A stretch of 38,942 nt of DNA from Caballeronia udeis (GCF_001544555.2 NZ_FCOK02000089.1:1-38942); one strand, 5' to 3'; positions 1 through 8,383 are shown, counted from the first letter of the stretch. Notes: generated by a model from the letters alone, not told the origin. Numbers and translations: made by a program.

Positions 1-2
1 CG

Positions 3-290
3 CTACGGTCATCGTTGCTCCTGGATGCTGGCAGTCTCCTGCCAAATGACCGTTTACACAAAACTAATTACACCCTCGATTTCACCGCAGACTTGAAGAA
101 GATCACAGTCCCGACGTTAGTGATGCACGGCGACGATGATCAAATCGTACCTTATGCCGACTCTGGCCCGTTAAGCGCGAAATTGCTGCAGAACGGCACC
201 TTGAAAACCTATAAAGGCTTCCCACACGGCATGCCCACCACGCAAGCCGATACGATCAATGCGGATCTCCTAGCGTTCATTAATTCCTGA
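3..290 (+). CDS. alpha/beta hydrolase, 3' end only (chloroperoxidase/arylesterase-like)
   Basis: This is the C-terminal part of an alpha/beta hydrolase. The reading frame is already open at the left edge, so the true start lies outside the window. Visible are the acid-residue strand (V-M-H-G-D-D-D-Q-I-V-P, where the second or third Asp is the catalytic acid) and the last-helix His (G-F-P-H-G-M). That spacing is typical of the cofactor-free (non-heme) chloroperoxidase/arylesterase family, whose proteins are about 270 residues and end shortly after this His, as here. The nucleophile elbow is missing because of the window edge. The family assignment is from motif recognition, and the substrate is unknown. 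The next gene is on the other strand, so this is the end of a plus-strand unit. Confidence 0.75.
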   Translation, partial: LRSSLLLDAGSLLPNDRLHKTNYTLDFTADLKKITVPTLVMHGDDDQIVPYADSGPLSAKLLQNGTLKTYKGFPHGMPTTQADTINADLLAFINS

Positions 291-502
291 ATCGTCAGGC
301 ATCCCGGTGTGCTGGGTCGAGGAAACGACTGATCTACCTCGAGAAGACTCATTCGATTTTCTCGTCAGCGGACATTCGTAGCGGCGCAACCATAGGATAT
401 TCTGAACGGTCGCAATGGCCGAAGGGCTGTTGTTCGATGGCAAGTCCGTGCCACTTCCGCGCGCGCAATCACCGTCCAAAAGCTCATCCCACACGCAATC
501 AA

Positions 503-856
503 TCACGCATCCCCAAACGGATTCCCTTTCTTGGTCGCTGGCGTTTGCGTCTTTGTCGCCAAATGGTTCTGCAACCAGAACATGGCTTTATTCAACCCAA
601 GCGCGTGCCAGTCCTGGCCCATTTCGCAGATGAACACTCGATCGTCCGCTGCCGTCGCACGCGAAAACGAACCGGCCAGTTCCTTGGCATTGCGATCCGT
701 GTTCAGCACCAGGAACGCGCCCATTTGATGCAGGTGCAAGAACTCATAGTCGTCACCTGACACTTGCGCCGCGATGTCTTTGATCTGCGCGTGCTGCTGC
801 GTCGGAGTACCGATAAATATGCTGACCAGATACGTCACTTTCTTGTTGATGTTCAT
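503..856 (-). CDS. small hypothetical protein, 117 aa
   Basis: I do not recognise this protein. I chose the ATG at 856 because a purine-rich GGAAG lies about five bases upstream; an upstream in-frame start at 889 has no such site. The protein begins with a hydrophobic strand (V-T-Y-L-V-S-I-F-I-G), continues with an amphipathic helix (Q-H-A-Q-I-K-D-I-A-A-Q-V), a second strand (G-A-F-L-V-L-N-T) and a further helix-strand unit (V-F-I-C-E-M-G-Q-D-W-H-A-L-G), and ends in a short polar tail. It has no signal peptide or membrane segment. The alternation suggests a small alpha/beta, possibly ferredoxin-like fold. No function can be given. It stands alone on the minus strand. Confidence 0.6.
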   Translation of the reverse strand: MNINKKVTYLVSIFIGTPTQQHAQIKDIAAQVSGDDYEFLHLHQMGAFLVLNTDRNAKELAGSFSRATAADDRVFICEMGQDWHALGLNKAMFWLQNHLATKTQTPATKKGNPFGDA

Positions 857-995
857 GTTCTTCCGCCGTGCCGTAGTTGAGTGGGTCAAGAACTTTGATT
901 GTCACACAACGGGAAGCAGCATCTCTCCGATGCCGCTGACCGAACATCTGCGAGCAAGACGCCAACCAACCCCAACCACCCACCCCCAACCACCC

Positions 996-1040
996 ACCCC
1001 CAAAAACAAAAAAACTGGCGAGCCACCCACTCTCGCCAGT
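996..1040 (-). terminator. rho-independent terminator of the 1078-1401 gene
   Basis: A perfect 9-bp inverted repeat (1014-1022 with 1032-1040) encloses a 9-base loop. Read on the minus strand it is followed at once by seven T residues, a G and five more T. It lies 38 bases past the stop codon of the minus-strand gene at 1078, the expected place for its terminator. Confidence 0.85.
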
Positions 1041-1077
1041 CTATCCACCCGCACCGGGTCATCAGATCACACTAATA

Positions 1078-1401
1078 CTACTTACTATGCCCCGCATCCA
1101 ACGGCTTATGCTGCTCCGCCCCCGAACCAGGAAAGAACGTATCCCAAACGGCCCTAACCCCTTCGGCCGCAGTCGCTTCGGCATCAATCGTCTCCGCACC
1201 CTCAACCTTACTAGGGTCGCCGGAAAGGCCGCGCCAGTGGGTGAAGATGAGCATCGGTTTTTCGGTCCATCCGTCCGTACCAAACTTCGCGAATGCGGTT
1301 TCGCCGCTCGCGAGTTGCACCTCGTACCATCCGTCGCGCACTGGCGTGTAGTCGCTCAACGGAAACCATGCAGTCGGATCGAGTTTCACAAGCTCCCCCA
1401 T
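1078..1401 (-). CDS. small hypothetical protein, about 107 aa
   Basis: I do not recognise this as a named family. It is a soluble protein without signal peptide. It has an aromatic-rich middle (D-G-W-Y-E-V-Q-L-A-S-G, then F-G-T-D-G-W-T-E-K-P-M and F-T-H-W-R-G-L) that reads like a small beta-sheet domain, followed by an Ala/Glu-rich segment. The ATG at 1401 gives 107 residues. A GTG four codons later (1389) is preceded by GGGGGAG at good spacing and may be the real start, giving 103 residues. The gene is followed by a strong terminator, which supports it being expressed. Confidence 0.6.
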   Translation of the reverse strand: MGELVKLDPTAWFPLSDYTPVRDGWYEVQLASGETAFAKFGTDGWTEKPMLIFTHWRGLSGDPSKVEGAETIDAEATAAEGVRAVWDTFFPGSGAEQHKPLDAGHSK

Positions 1402-1441
1402 AGATCATCAGGACATTGCTGTCGGTAAAAGGATTGCGCAT

Positions 1442-1909
1442 ATCACGTGCCTGACATCGGGACCCAAGCGCCCCGATTCGTCGTCACATTCGTCAAGCAA
1501 ACCTAAGCGTCAGAATGCGCCAGGGTAAAAAGGCACAACAGAATCTCCCTGAACGCTGCTGCGTGCCATCGGCGGCCGGAATGCCCCGCCAAGCTCCGCA
1601 ATAACCTCCACCATTCGCAAGCATTACTCGCACAACAACAGTGCATCCATGCGTTACCCCACATACCTCATCAAATTGACATACTCTGTCTGTATAAGCG
1701 TCGGTTCACCTTGCTGCATGCACCAAATGCGGCAAATAAATGAAGTAACCGCCACATAACCATGGCGCAATTCCACGTAGAAACCCTCAATAGGGCAAAT
1801 CCGGTTGATTCTTGGTTTCTGTTTATTGATAATGCCTAAACACAATGCCGCGCCAGACCAACTGGTGCGCTGAGAGAGTAGTGAGTCGTCAACTTGGGGG
1901 GAATCAGTC
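1442..1909. other. gene-free stretch upstream of the 1910 gene
   Basis: I see no convincing gene, RNA or repeat here. The stretch is less GC-rich than its surroundings. It must hold the promoters of the minus-strand gene ending at 1078 and of the plus-strand gene starting at 1910, but no well-spaced -35/-10 pair stands out. A minus-strand open frame at 1654-1911 has no ribosome site or recognisable protein features. Confidence 0.4.
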
Positions 1910-2164
1910 ATGCAATACGCTGAGATCGCTTACGAGAATGTCGTCTTGATTCCGCTGGCCGCGTATGACGATGGTTTGTACGCAGCCATGCTGATCGTCA
2001 GGGAGGTTGATGGTCTGCAGCGCGCGACTGGCGTGCTGGGACATTTCCCGTGCCCTGTCGATGCCCGTAAGTTTGCCCTTGCGTACGGCATGGCGGAGAT
2101 TGATCAACGTCAGCATTCACCGCACCAGCGAATCATGCAGCAGACTTTCGATCAGGCCGCATAA
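1910..2164 (+). CDS. small hypothetical protein, 84 aa
   Basis: A short acidic-to-neutral soluble protein that I do not recognise. The ATG is preceded by a strong Shine-Dalgarno run (GGGGGGAA, about 6 bases before the start), which supports both start and expression. The N-terminal half is strand-like (N-V-V-L-I-P-L-A-A-Y-D-D-G-L-Y-A-A-M-L-I-V-R-E-V-D-G). The C-terminal half is helical and Gln/His-rich. No catalytic motif, signal peptide or membrane segment is visible. A hairpin terminator follows 68 bases after the stop. It is probably a single-gene unit. Confidence 0.65.
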   Translation: MQYAEIAYENVVLIPLAAYDDGLYAAMLIVREVDGLQRATGVLGHFPCPVDARKFALAYGMAEIDQRQHSPHQRIMQQTFDQAA

Positions 2165-2231
2165 ACCCGGCCGTCCAGCATCGAAAGCGAAACAGAAGTT
2201 TTTTTGAAACAAACCGTATAGGTATGGATAA

Positions 2232-2259
2232 AACACGCCCGCCAAAAAGCGGGCGTGTT
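2232..2259. terminator. hairpin terminator between convergent genes
   Basis: A perfect 11-bp GC-rich inverted repeat (2232-2242 with 2249-2259) has a six-base loop. It lies between the plus-strand gene ending at 2164 and the minus-strand gene ending at 2312, so it probably serves both. The T-run is short on the minus strand (four T) and absent on the plus strand. Confidence 0.7.
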
Positions 2260-2311
2260 GCACTTCGCATTCGCTTATTAGCGACGCAAACCATCAGATT
2301 AAATCAATTAA

Positions 2312-3100
2312 TTAAACGCTGCCTTTTCCTGCCCAATCGATTGCCGCATCAAATAAAGCAATGCCCGGCGATGACAGATTGGTGAACGTCTCGTTACTCA
2401 GGAAAAACATCACACGGCGCGCGGGAGCAAGCGCCTCGTAGTCCATCGTCGCGCCTTTTTCGTAGGCGAAGATGGCGGCTTTCTCCGGCTGTCCATAAAG
2501 CGTCGCGATAATCGTCGCACCCAGGCCCGGTTTGCCCCAACTCATCGGCGCCTGCTTGCCATACACGTTCACCACGCCCGCAGGCAATCCGGCGGTCATC
2601 GGATGCGGCGCGTTGACGAGCCACAGGTAACGTTCTTTCGGCGCCTCGCCGAAATCGACGTCATGGCGTTTGCCGGTCATCGCGAAGTCATCGAGGAGAT
2701 CGTTTTCCCAGGTGAGGAGCGGCACGGGCAACTCGCGCCAGCCGCTCGGCACGTCCTTCGATGAAACCGTCGACGAGATGATGACCAGATCCACGTCGCC
2801 CATCGAGTCCGGCGTCTGCGCCTGATCCACCATTCGAACCGAATACCCACGCGCCTCAAGATGAGCCGCGGCCTTCTGGTCGACACCAAGATTCGGCCCG
2901 TTCATCTGCACGACCATCACCACCTTCCGACCTGCGCCAGAGCCGCTACGAGCCGCCTGCACAGAAGCCGGATCCGCAGCCGAAGAAAAAGGCATCGTCG
3001 TCGACATCAACACGAGCCCCAACGCAGGCGCGAGCAACATCGCCCGACGACGCGCCACCTGAACATCACCTACACCCCGCCATCGCTTCAAAATCTTCAT
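2312..3100 (-). CDS. secreted ThuA/GATase-like protein of the siderophore-receptor operon
   Basis: The protein begins with a basic segment (A-R-R-R) and a hydrophobic stretch ending near S-S-A-A-D, a typical signal peptide, so the mature part should be periplasmic. The mature part has a Rossmann-like pattern: strand V-V-M-V-V-Q, helix with A-A-A-H-L-E-A-R-G-Y, strand V-D-L-V-I-I-S-S-T-V. Late elements (N-A-P-H-P-M-T-A-G-L-P, A-I-F-A-Y-E-K-G, R-V-M-F-F-L-S-N-E-T-F) recall ThuA and class I glutamine-amidotransferase-like proteins. No clear Cys nucleophile is seen, so an enzymatic role is doubtful. The start at 3100 is preferred because GGGG lies at correct spacing; an ATG two codons earlier is possible. 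It follows the receptor gene by about 40 bases and should be co-transcribed with it. Its role is unknown. Confidence 0.6.
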   Translation of the reverse strand: MKILKRWRGVGDVQVARRRAMLLAPALGLVLMSTTMPFSSAADPASVQAARSGSGAGRKVVMVVQMNGPNLGVDQKAAAHLEARGYSVRMVDQAQTPDSMGDVDLVIISSTVSSKDVPSGWRELPVPLLTWENDLLDDFAMTGKRHDVDFGEAPKERYLWLVNAPHPMTAGLPAGVVNVYGKQAPMSWGKPGLGATIIATLYGQPEKAAIFAYEKGATMDYEALAPARRVMFFLSNETFTNLSSPGIALFDAAIDWAGKGSV

Positions 3101-3143
3101 CGTCATCCCCGGAAAACAGCAATCGATCGAATCAAACCCACGC

Positions 3144-5621
3144 TCAAAACTCCAGCGTCGTGAGCAATGAAACCTGCCGCGCGTCGCCCACGGACACGAA
3201 GTATTTGTTCACGCTCGACGGGTAGTAGGTCTTGTTGAAGAGGTTCTTGACATTGAGCTGGAACGAGAGCCTGCGGCCGCCCAGCTTCGTGTCATAGGTG
3301 GCGAAGGCATCCGCGACGGTATAAGCCGGCAGCGTGAAACTGTTGGCGGAATCGCCGGGCCGGCGGCCGACGTAATGCGCGCCTGCGCCCAGACGGAATT
3401 CATCGCCGCCGAAGATCGCGCCGAAGTCGTACACGGCCGCCAGCGACGCCGTATGCGCCGCCACGTTCCAAAGCTGGTTGCCGGCGTAGAGCGGATCCTC
3501 CGTAGTCTTTGCATCGATATACGCATAGCTCGCAATCACGCTCCAGTGCTGGCCGATCTGACCCGCCACATCCAGCTCCACCCCCCGCGAGCGCGCCTTG
3601 CCCGACGTGCGCCAGTCGGTCAGCTTGGTCGTGTCGTTGTACTGCGATACAAGCACGTTCGATTTACTGATATTGAACAGCGCCAGCGTCCCGGTCAGCC
3701 CGCCCGGCATGGCGACCTTGGTCCCCACTTCCCACGACGTCGCCTCTTCCGGCAACACGGAAGAATCGATCACCACGCCGGAACTCAGCGGCGCAATGGT
3801 CGATGTGGGCTTAAGCGACTTCGTATAACTTCCATACAGCGAAACCGTATCCGTCCACTTGTAAACCACGCCCGCACGCGGCAGCCATTTCGTGCCGTCT
3901 ATATCCGTATTTGCCTTGAACGGGCGTCCCTTTCCGGCAATCTGGTTGTACGAAAGAAAGCGCGCGCCGCCCACGAGAATCCACTTGTCGTTCAGGTGAA
4001 AGCTGTCCTGGAAGAAGAGGGATGTGTCGTGCAGCGTATCGGTTTGATCGCTGTCGCTGGCGGAGATCGTGCTCGACGGACTCTCCAGCCCGTACACCGG
4101 ATTCAAGTAGTTGAAGGGGTATTGGGTCGCCTGCCGCAGCAGATCGCGACGATAGATCCGCCGGTATTCATCGTCCACGCCCACCTGCAGGTCGTTACGA
4201 AACCCGCCGACGGTGAAGTGGCCATCCACGTAAGCAATGCCGTAGCTGTCGGTGCTGAGCGCGCCGTGCGTGGCGTCGTTGCTGCGCGACACCGCGCCGG
4301 TGGTGCTGTTGATGCCCTGCACGCGCAACTGGTTGGCGTCGTAGGTTTCGCGGTTGTAGCTGTAGCCCACGTGCGCTTTCCAGTCGGCGTTGATCTGGTG
4401 ATCGACCGAAAGCTGCGCGAGATGGGACTCGCCGGCCATCTGGTTGAACGGCTCGTCAAGGCGCTCACGGCTGGAAATGGCAAGGGGTTCGTTGGTCTTT
4501 GGATCGAGCGCGGTGCCGCGGTCGAACGGATACAGGAACTTGCGATATTCATACGACACCACGACTTGCGTATCGCGTCCGTACCACGCAACCGAGGGCG
4601 CCACCATCGTCTCGCGATGTTCGCCGAAGTTGCGCCAATATTGCTCGTTGACCTGATCGACAATAAGCCGGTAAGCCAGCCCCGAATCGCCGATAGGACC
4701 AGTCGTGTCCAGCGTCCCGCCCGCACCGTTGCGGCCCTGGCCGTAGGTCGAACCGGACATCGAGATCGCGTGATACGGCGTAAGCAGCGGCAGTTTGCTG
4801 ACCACGTTGACCACGCCGCCCGGGTCCATGATGCCGTAGAGCAGGGAGGTCGGACCCTTGAGCACTTCGACGCTATCGGCCGAGGCGGTGAGCGAGCGTC
4901 CCTGCACGATCGGCATGCCGTTGCGCATGATCGAGCCATCGCGGTTGCCGCCGAAACCACGCTTGAGCAACGTGTCCTGCGTACCGGCGAGCGTATTGCC
5001 CTGCACGATGCCGCTGACGTTCGCAAGCGCGTCGTCGAGATTGCGCGGCCGCTGGTCGTGCAGCACTTGCGATGGCACGACGTTGACCACTTGCGGCGTA
5101 TCGATCAACGGGGTGTCCGAGCGCATCACTACCGCTTCTTTCGGCAACTGATAGCCCGCGGTATGAAGGGCACTCGCGTTCACCGCGACGGGCGGCAGGG
5201 TCATGCCGTCGGAAGCGGTTGCACCGACCACTTCAACAAGCGTGTAACCGCCATTGGCCTGCTGCACCGAAGTAATCCCCGTCCCGTGCAGGATTTGCGC
5301 GAATGCTTGTGGGACATCGTATTCGCCACGCAGGCCCGCGCTTTGGCGGTTGGCCGTGATCGCACTTGGGAAGGACAACAGAATACCGGCTTCGCGGCCG
5401 AAGCGGTTGAGCGTGGTTTCCAGCGGCCCGGGGGGAATGTCGTAGGTCCTGCGTTGCGGCGTTTGCGTGGCGCCGCCAACGTCGGCGGCCATCGCCGGAT
5501 TGAACGGCACGCCGGCCGCAATCAGCGTGGCTGTCATCACGCGTACAAGCCGGCGGCGCGCCGGTCCGGCTTTCTTCGTTTTGATACGACGGCAGAAGCC
5601 GGCCTTTCGATACTGTCCCAT
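3144..5621 (-). CDS. TonB-dependent siderophore receptor with STN signalling domain (FecA/FpvA type)
   Basis: An outer-membrane receptor of about 825 residues for TonB-driven uptake of a ferric siderophore. After a signal peptide ending near P-A-M-A-A-D comes an STN domain (Y-D-I-P-P-G-P-L-E-T-T-L to G-G-Y-T-L-V), the part that talks to an anti-sigma protein. Next is the plug (Q-V-V-N-V-V-P, R-G-F-G-G-N-R-D-G, V-E-V-L-K-G-P-T-S-L-L-Y-G, D-P-G-G-V-V-N-V-V-S-K). The long C-terminal beta-barrel ends in Phe, as outer-membrane proteins do. The ATG at 5621 is chosen because it begins a sensible signal peptide; a TTG at 5696 is possible but would add an unlikely leader. The STN domain plus the upstream sigma and FecR genes fit a cell-surface signalling system. 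The ligand cannot be read from the sequence. Confidence 0.92.
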   Translation of the reverse strand: MGQYRKAGFCRRIKTKKAGPARRRLVRVMTATLIAAGVPFNPAMAADVGGATQTPQRRTYDIPPGPLETTLNRFGREAGILLSFPSAITANRQSAGLRGEYDVPQAFAQILHGTGITSVQQANGGYTLVEVVGATASDGMTLPPVAVNASALHTAGYQLPKEAVVMRSDTPLIDTPQVVNVVPSQVLHDQRPRNLDDALANVSGIVQGNTLAGTQDTLLKRGFGGNRDGSIMRNGMPIVQGRSLTASADSVEVLKGPTSLLYGIMDPGGVVNVVSKLPLLTPYHAISMSGSTYGQGRNGAGGTLDTTGPIGDSGLAYRLIVDQVNEQYWRNFGEHRETMVAPSVAWYGRDTQVVVSYEYRKFLYPFDRGTALDPKTNEPLAISSRERLDEPFNQMAGESHLAQLSVDHQINADWKAHVGYSYNRETYDANQLRVQGINSTTGAVSRSNDATHGALSTDSYGIAYVDGHFTVGGFRNDLQVGVDDEYRRIYRRDLLRQATQYPFNYLNPVYGLESPSSTISASDSDQTDTLHDTSLFFQDSFHLNDKWILVGGARFLSYNQIAGKGRPFKANTDIDGTKWLPRAGVVYKWTDTVSLYGSYTKSLKPTSTIAPLSSGVVIDSSVLPEEATSWEVGTKVAMPGGLTGTLALFNISKSNVLVSQYNDTTKLTDWRTSGKARSRGVELDVAGQIGQHWSVIASYAYIDAKTTEDPLYAGNQLWNVAAHTASLAAVYDFGAIFGGDEFRLGAGAHYVGRRPGDSANSFTLPAYTVADAFATYDTKLGGRRLSFQLNVKNLFNKTYYPSSVNKYFVSVGDARQVSLLTTLEF

Positions 5622-5740
5622 GTTCAACGCTCGCAGGAAGATAGACGATGTAGTGCTCTCATCTCCCTTGTCCCGCGAGAATCGAAAACAGCTCAACGCA
5701 GCTCAAATTTTTTATCGATGCCTTGATTCGTGACCGCGCA

Positions 5741-6736
5741 TCACGACCGCGCGGGTTGCACCGTGACCCAATACCGCGTGACGAATTCGAGCTGGACGGG
5801 CAGGGTGCTGTCGAGCGTTTCCAGCACCCGGTCGGTATCGGCGAGAGGGAAGGTGCCCGATAAACGCAGGTCCGCAATCTCCGGTGCGCAACGCACCACT
5901 CCGCGCCGATAACGGCTCAACTCCGCGACAAACTCCCCCAGCCGCATGCTGCTCGCGACGATCAGGCCATCGGTCCAGGCTGCATCGTTTTCGGTGATCG
6001 TGTCGGCAGGTCCTACGTCGATACGCGTGAAGCGCGCGCGTTGCCCGGCGCGCAGCACGGTTGAGCGATGCGCCGCATCGGCTGGCTCGATCCGCACGGC
6101 GCCATCGAAGACATCCAGGCGGCTCGCGTCCGTCTGCTGCCGCGCGGCGAAACGCGTGCCGAGTGGTTGCAATGTGCCTTGCGCCGTCTCGACCACGAAC
6201 GGGCGTGGCAAGGGGCCATCGGCGTGGCCGGTGACGACCATGATCTCGCCGCTCAGCAGGCGCAGGCGGCGTTCGGTGCCGCTGTAGCGGACATTCATGG
6301 CGCTATCGGTGTTCAAGGTCACCACGGTGCCGTCAGCGAGCGTCAGCGTGCGCCGTTCGCCCACGGCTGTTCGTTCGTCTGCGGTCCATGCGCGCCACGG
6401 CACGCGCTCTTCCGCTATCCACGCGCCGCTGCCGGCGAACAGCAGCACCGCCAGCGCCTTGACGCTCGCGCGCCGCCTGGCCGAGCGCGGCGGCATCAGG
6501 GCGGCACGCGCGACGTTCGCGCCGATTGCATCGCTTAAACCGTGAAAGCGGCTGCTGGCGGACTGGATATGCCGCCACGCGCGCTCATGATCGGCATGCG
6601 CAGCGAGCCAGCGCTCGAAGGCGTTGCGCTGCGATTCCGTGGTATCGCCGGATTGCAGCTCCATCCACCATTCGACAGCGCTGCGCGCGATCTCCGGCGC
6701 AATATCGGGGCGTGCGTTTGCATTCATACGCGTCAT
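5741..6736 (-). CDS. fecR: FecR-type anti-sigma factor/regulator
   Basis: An inner-membrane regulator that holds the partner ECF sigma factor and is released by the STN domain of the receptor. The N-terminal cytoplasmic part has the DUF4880 pattern (A-V-E-W-W-M-E-L-Q-S-G, F-E-R-W-L-A-A-H-A-D-H-E-R-A-W). One hydrophobic segment follows a basic stretch (R-R-R-A-S-V-K-A-L-A-V-L-L-F-A-G). The periplasmic FecR domain then shows the hallmark E-R-R-T-L-T-L-A-D-G-T-V-V-T-L-N-T-D-S-A. Length (331 aa) is normal. The ATG at 6736 overlaps the sigma-factor stop codon (ATGA), the usual coupling in fecIR pairs. A second ATG three codons later is an alternative. The neighbouring receptor has a matching STN domain, so the three genes form one signalling unit. 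Confidence 0.92.
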   Translation of the reverse strand: MTRMNANARPDIAPEIARSAVEWWMELQSGDTTESQRNAFERWLAAHADHERAWRHIQSASSRFHGLSDAIGANVARAALMPPRSARRRASVKALAVLLFAGSGAWIAEERVPWRAWTADERTAVGERRTLTLADGTVVTLNTDSAMNVRYSGTERRLRLLSGEIMVVTGHADGPLPRPFVVETAQGTLQPLGTRFAARQQTDASRLDVFDGAVRIEPADAAHRSTVLRAGQRARFTRIDVGPADTITENDAAWTDGLIVASSMRLGEFVAELSRYRRGVVRCAPEIADLRLSGTFPLADTDRVLETLDSTLPVQLEFVTRYWVTVQPARS

Positions 6737-7245
6737 TCCATCGATAACGCGAAGAAACATTGCGCACCGGCCCGCACCAGATGACGCTTGACGGTGGATA
6801 TCGATATCTTGAGTTGCGTGGCAATGTCGGCGTGGCTCGCGCCATCCAGCTGGGCGAGCAGGAATGCGCGTTTGACGGCGACGGGCAGGCCGCTCAACCG
6901 GGCATCGATTTCACAGAGGGTTTCGAGCAGCACCGTCCGTTCTTCCGGCGATGAAACCAGCGCTTCGGGCCTGTGCGCCAGCGCTTCAAGATAAGCGCGC
7001 TCGATCTGCTCGCGCCGCCAGTGATTGAACAGTACGCGCTGCGCGACGGTGGTCAGGAAAGCGCGCGGCTCATCCAGCGCGAACGGTTCGTCGCGCGCCA
7101 GCAGACGCACGAACGTGTCGTGTGCAAGGTCAGCTGCGCGATGCGCGCAGCCGAGCTTCTTGCGCAGCCACGCTTGCAGCCAGCCGTGATGATTGCTGTA
7201 GAGCGTCTGCACGTCGCCATGCAGAGGCGATTTGTTTGCCGGCAC
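6733..7245 (-). CDS. fecI: ECF sigma factor, FecI family
   Basis: An extracytoplasmic-function sigma factor of the iron-starvation group. Region 2 is visible (L-Y-S-N-H-H-G-W-L-Q-A-W-L-R-K-K-L-G, then A-A-D-L-A-H-D-T-F-V-R-L-L-A, and P-R-A-F-L-T-T-V-A-Q-R-V-L-F-N-H-W-R-R). Region 4 ends with a helix-turn-helix (S-H-A-D-I-A-T-Q-L-K-I-S-I-S-T-V-K-R-H-L). Its likely targets are the receptor promoter and its own operon. I propose the GTG at 7245 (GGGGCAGG upstream) rather than the TTG at 7278, which would leave almost no leader after the Fur-like region; the start is uncertain. It is the first gene of the operon sigma, FecR, receptor, secreted protein. Confidence 0.9.
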   Translation of the reverse strand: MPANKSPLHGDVQTLYSNHHGWLQAWLRKKLGCAHRAADLAHDTFVRLLARDEPFALDEPRAFLTTVAQRVLFNHWRREQIERAYLEALAHRPEALVSSPEERTVLLETLCEIDARLSGLPVAVKRAFLLAQLDGASHADIATQLKISISTVKRHLVRAGAQCFFALSME

Positions 7246-7285
7246 GCTTGCCTGCCCCGACCAGTCGCCTGGCGCCAAGAATCGT

Positions 7286-7322
7286 AAATGAGAATGATTC
7301 GCGATAATAGCATGAGAATTTT
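7286..7322. promoter_or_regulatory. Fur-box-like operator of the fecIR operon
   Basis: A patch of GAGAAT/GATAAT hexamers lies directly upstream of the sigma-factor gene: GAGAAT at 7290-7295, GATAAT at 7303-7308 and GAGAAT at 7314-7319. The part at 7287-7303 matches the 17-bp core of the classical Fur consensus at about 12 positions. Its position, with iron-uptake genes downstream, supports iron repression through Fur. Confidence 0.75.
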
Positions 7323-7350
7323 CTTATGTTCGATTCGTCTTTCAGCGCTT

Positions 7351-8289
7351 TTACAGCTTGCTTGTCGTGATGGCCGGGGTCGTCTGGCCTTTCTGATCCG
7401 CACCGGCGCGTAGTTCATCCCCCAGGAACTCCACGAACGTCCGCAGCTTCGCGGACAACTGATGCCGCTCCAGATAGATCGCGTGGATATCCGCATTCGG
7501 CAGCGCCCAGTCGTTTAGCAGCACGACCAGCTTGCCGTCGCGAACGAGCGCCTCGGTTTCCCATTGCGAGCGCACGGCAATGCCGCGTCCATCCAGCGCC
7601 CATTGCAGCACCGCAGTCCCGTCATTGCTGCTGAGGGGGCCATCGACCTTGACGGTCTCCACCTTTTTGCCGCGCGTGAAATGCCATGCTCCATAGGCGG
7701 ATTCGTTCTCGCGCAGTACGAGGCACGCGTGCCGCGTCAAGTCGTGAGGCATGGCGGGCAGCCCGTGTTGCTCCACATATCCCGGCGATGCACACACAAT
7801 CCGCCGGTTCCTGAGCAGCAGACGCGCGTTGATACGGGCGTCGGGGACATCGCCGAAACGGATGCCCAGGTCGAACCCTTCCTCCTGCAGATTCACCGGC
7901 CGGTCCGACAGATGAAGCTGGATCTTGATTGCCGGATAGCGCTCGATGAACTTCGACACCGCCGGTGCAATCCGGCTGCGCCCAAATCCAAACGATGCAT
8001 TCACGCGCAGCAAACCCGTCGGCTCCGCCCGGCTTTTCGTGACGAGTTGTTCCAGTTCAGCGAGCTCGTCGAGGATGCGCGAGCCGTCCGCCAGATACAG
8101 CTCGCCCTCGGGCGTGAGGCTGACACGGCGCGTGGTGCGGCTCAAAAGCCGCACACCAAGCCGCCGCTCGAGTTGCGCGAGCCGTTTGCTGATGGAAGGC
8201 GGCGTCACGCCGAGATCACGCGCAGCCGCCGCCAGATTGCGATGCCGCGCGACCAGCGTGAACAGGTTGAGGTCCGAAAAACTGTCCAT
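7351..8289 (-). CDS. LysR-family transcriptional regulator (DmlR-like)
   Basis: A LysR-type regulator of 312 residues, the normal family length. The N-terminal winged helix-turn-helix is clear (F-T-L-V-A-R-H-R-N-L-A-A-A-A-R-D-L-G-V-T-P-P-S-I-S-K-R-L-A-Q-L-E). It is followed by R-L-L-S-R-T-T-R-R-V-S-L-T-P-E-G, then the co-inducer domain (F-D-L-G-I-R-F-G-D, A-S-P-G-Y-V-E-Q-H-G, L-D-G-R-G-I-A-V-R-S-Q-W). The sequence style is that of the DmlR/CrgA-like group. It is transcribed divergently from the dehalogenase-LeuCD operon across a 94-bp gap, the standard arrangement for a LysR protein and its target. It therefore probably activates that operon in response to a small organic acid (inference). 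Confidence 0.9.
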   Translation of the reverse strand: MDSFSDLNLFTLVARHRNLAAAARDLGVTPPSISKRLAQLERRLGVRLLSRTTRRVSLTPEGELYLADGSRILDELAELEQLVTKSRAEPTGLLRVNASFGFGRSRIAPAVSKFIERYPAIKIQLHLSDRPVNLQEEGFDLGIRFGDVPDARINARLLLRNRRIVCASPGYVEQHGLPAMPHDLTRHACLVLRENESAYGAWHFTRGKKVETVKVDGPLSSNDGTAVLQWALDGRGIAVRSQWETEALVRDGKLVVLLNDWALPNADIHAIYLERHQLSAKLRTFVEFLGDELRAGADQKGQTTPAITTSKL

Positions 8290-8383
8290 CGATTAGTTCC
8301 TGGAAGTTAAGTCTGGATTGCCTGAATAGAAACTGTATCGCGAAATGCATCAATTAAACTTCATAAAACTGTGGGAGACAATC
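8290..8383. promoter_or_regulatory. divergent promoter region, LysR gene / dehalogenase operon
   Basis: This 94-bp gap separates two divergent starts and is AT-richer than its flanks. GAAGTTAA at 8303-8310 and TTAAACTTC at 8354-8362 form an imperfect inverted pair. T-N11-A sites of the LysR type can be placed in it, but not uniquely. It probably contains both promoters and the regulator's binding site. Confidence 0.45.

Noticed and set aside
955..1012. C/A-rich short repeats near the first terminator, considered as a CRISPR-like or satellite repeat
   Set aside because: Irregular, under 60 bases, and explained by low-complexity sequence next to the terminator's T-run.
1654..1911. Minus-strand frame in the gene-free stretch before 1910
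   Set aside because: No ribosome site, no protein family, and its start overlaps the well-supported start of the plus-strand gene.
3375..5726. Long plus-strand open frame opposite the STN-type receptor gene
   Set aside because: It is an Arg/His-rich antisense frame produced by the codon bias of the high-GC receptor gene; no domain or ribosome site.
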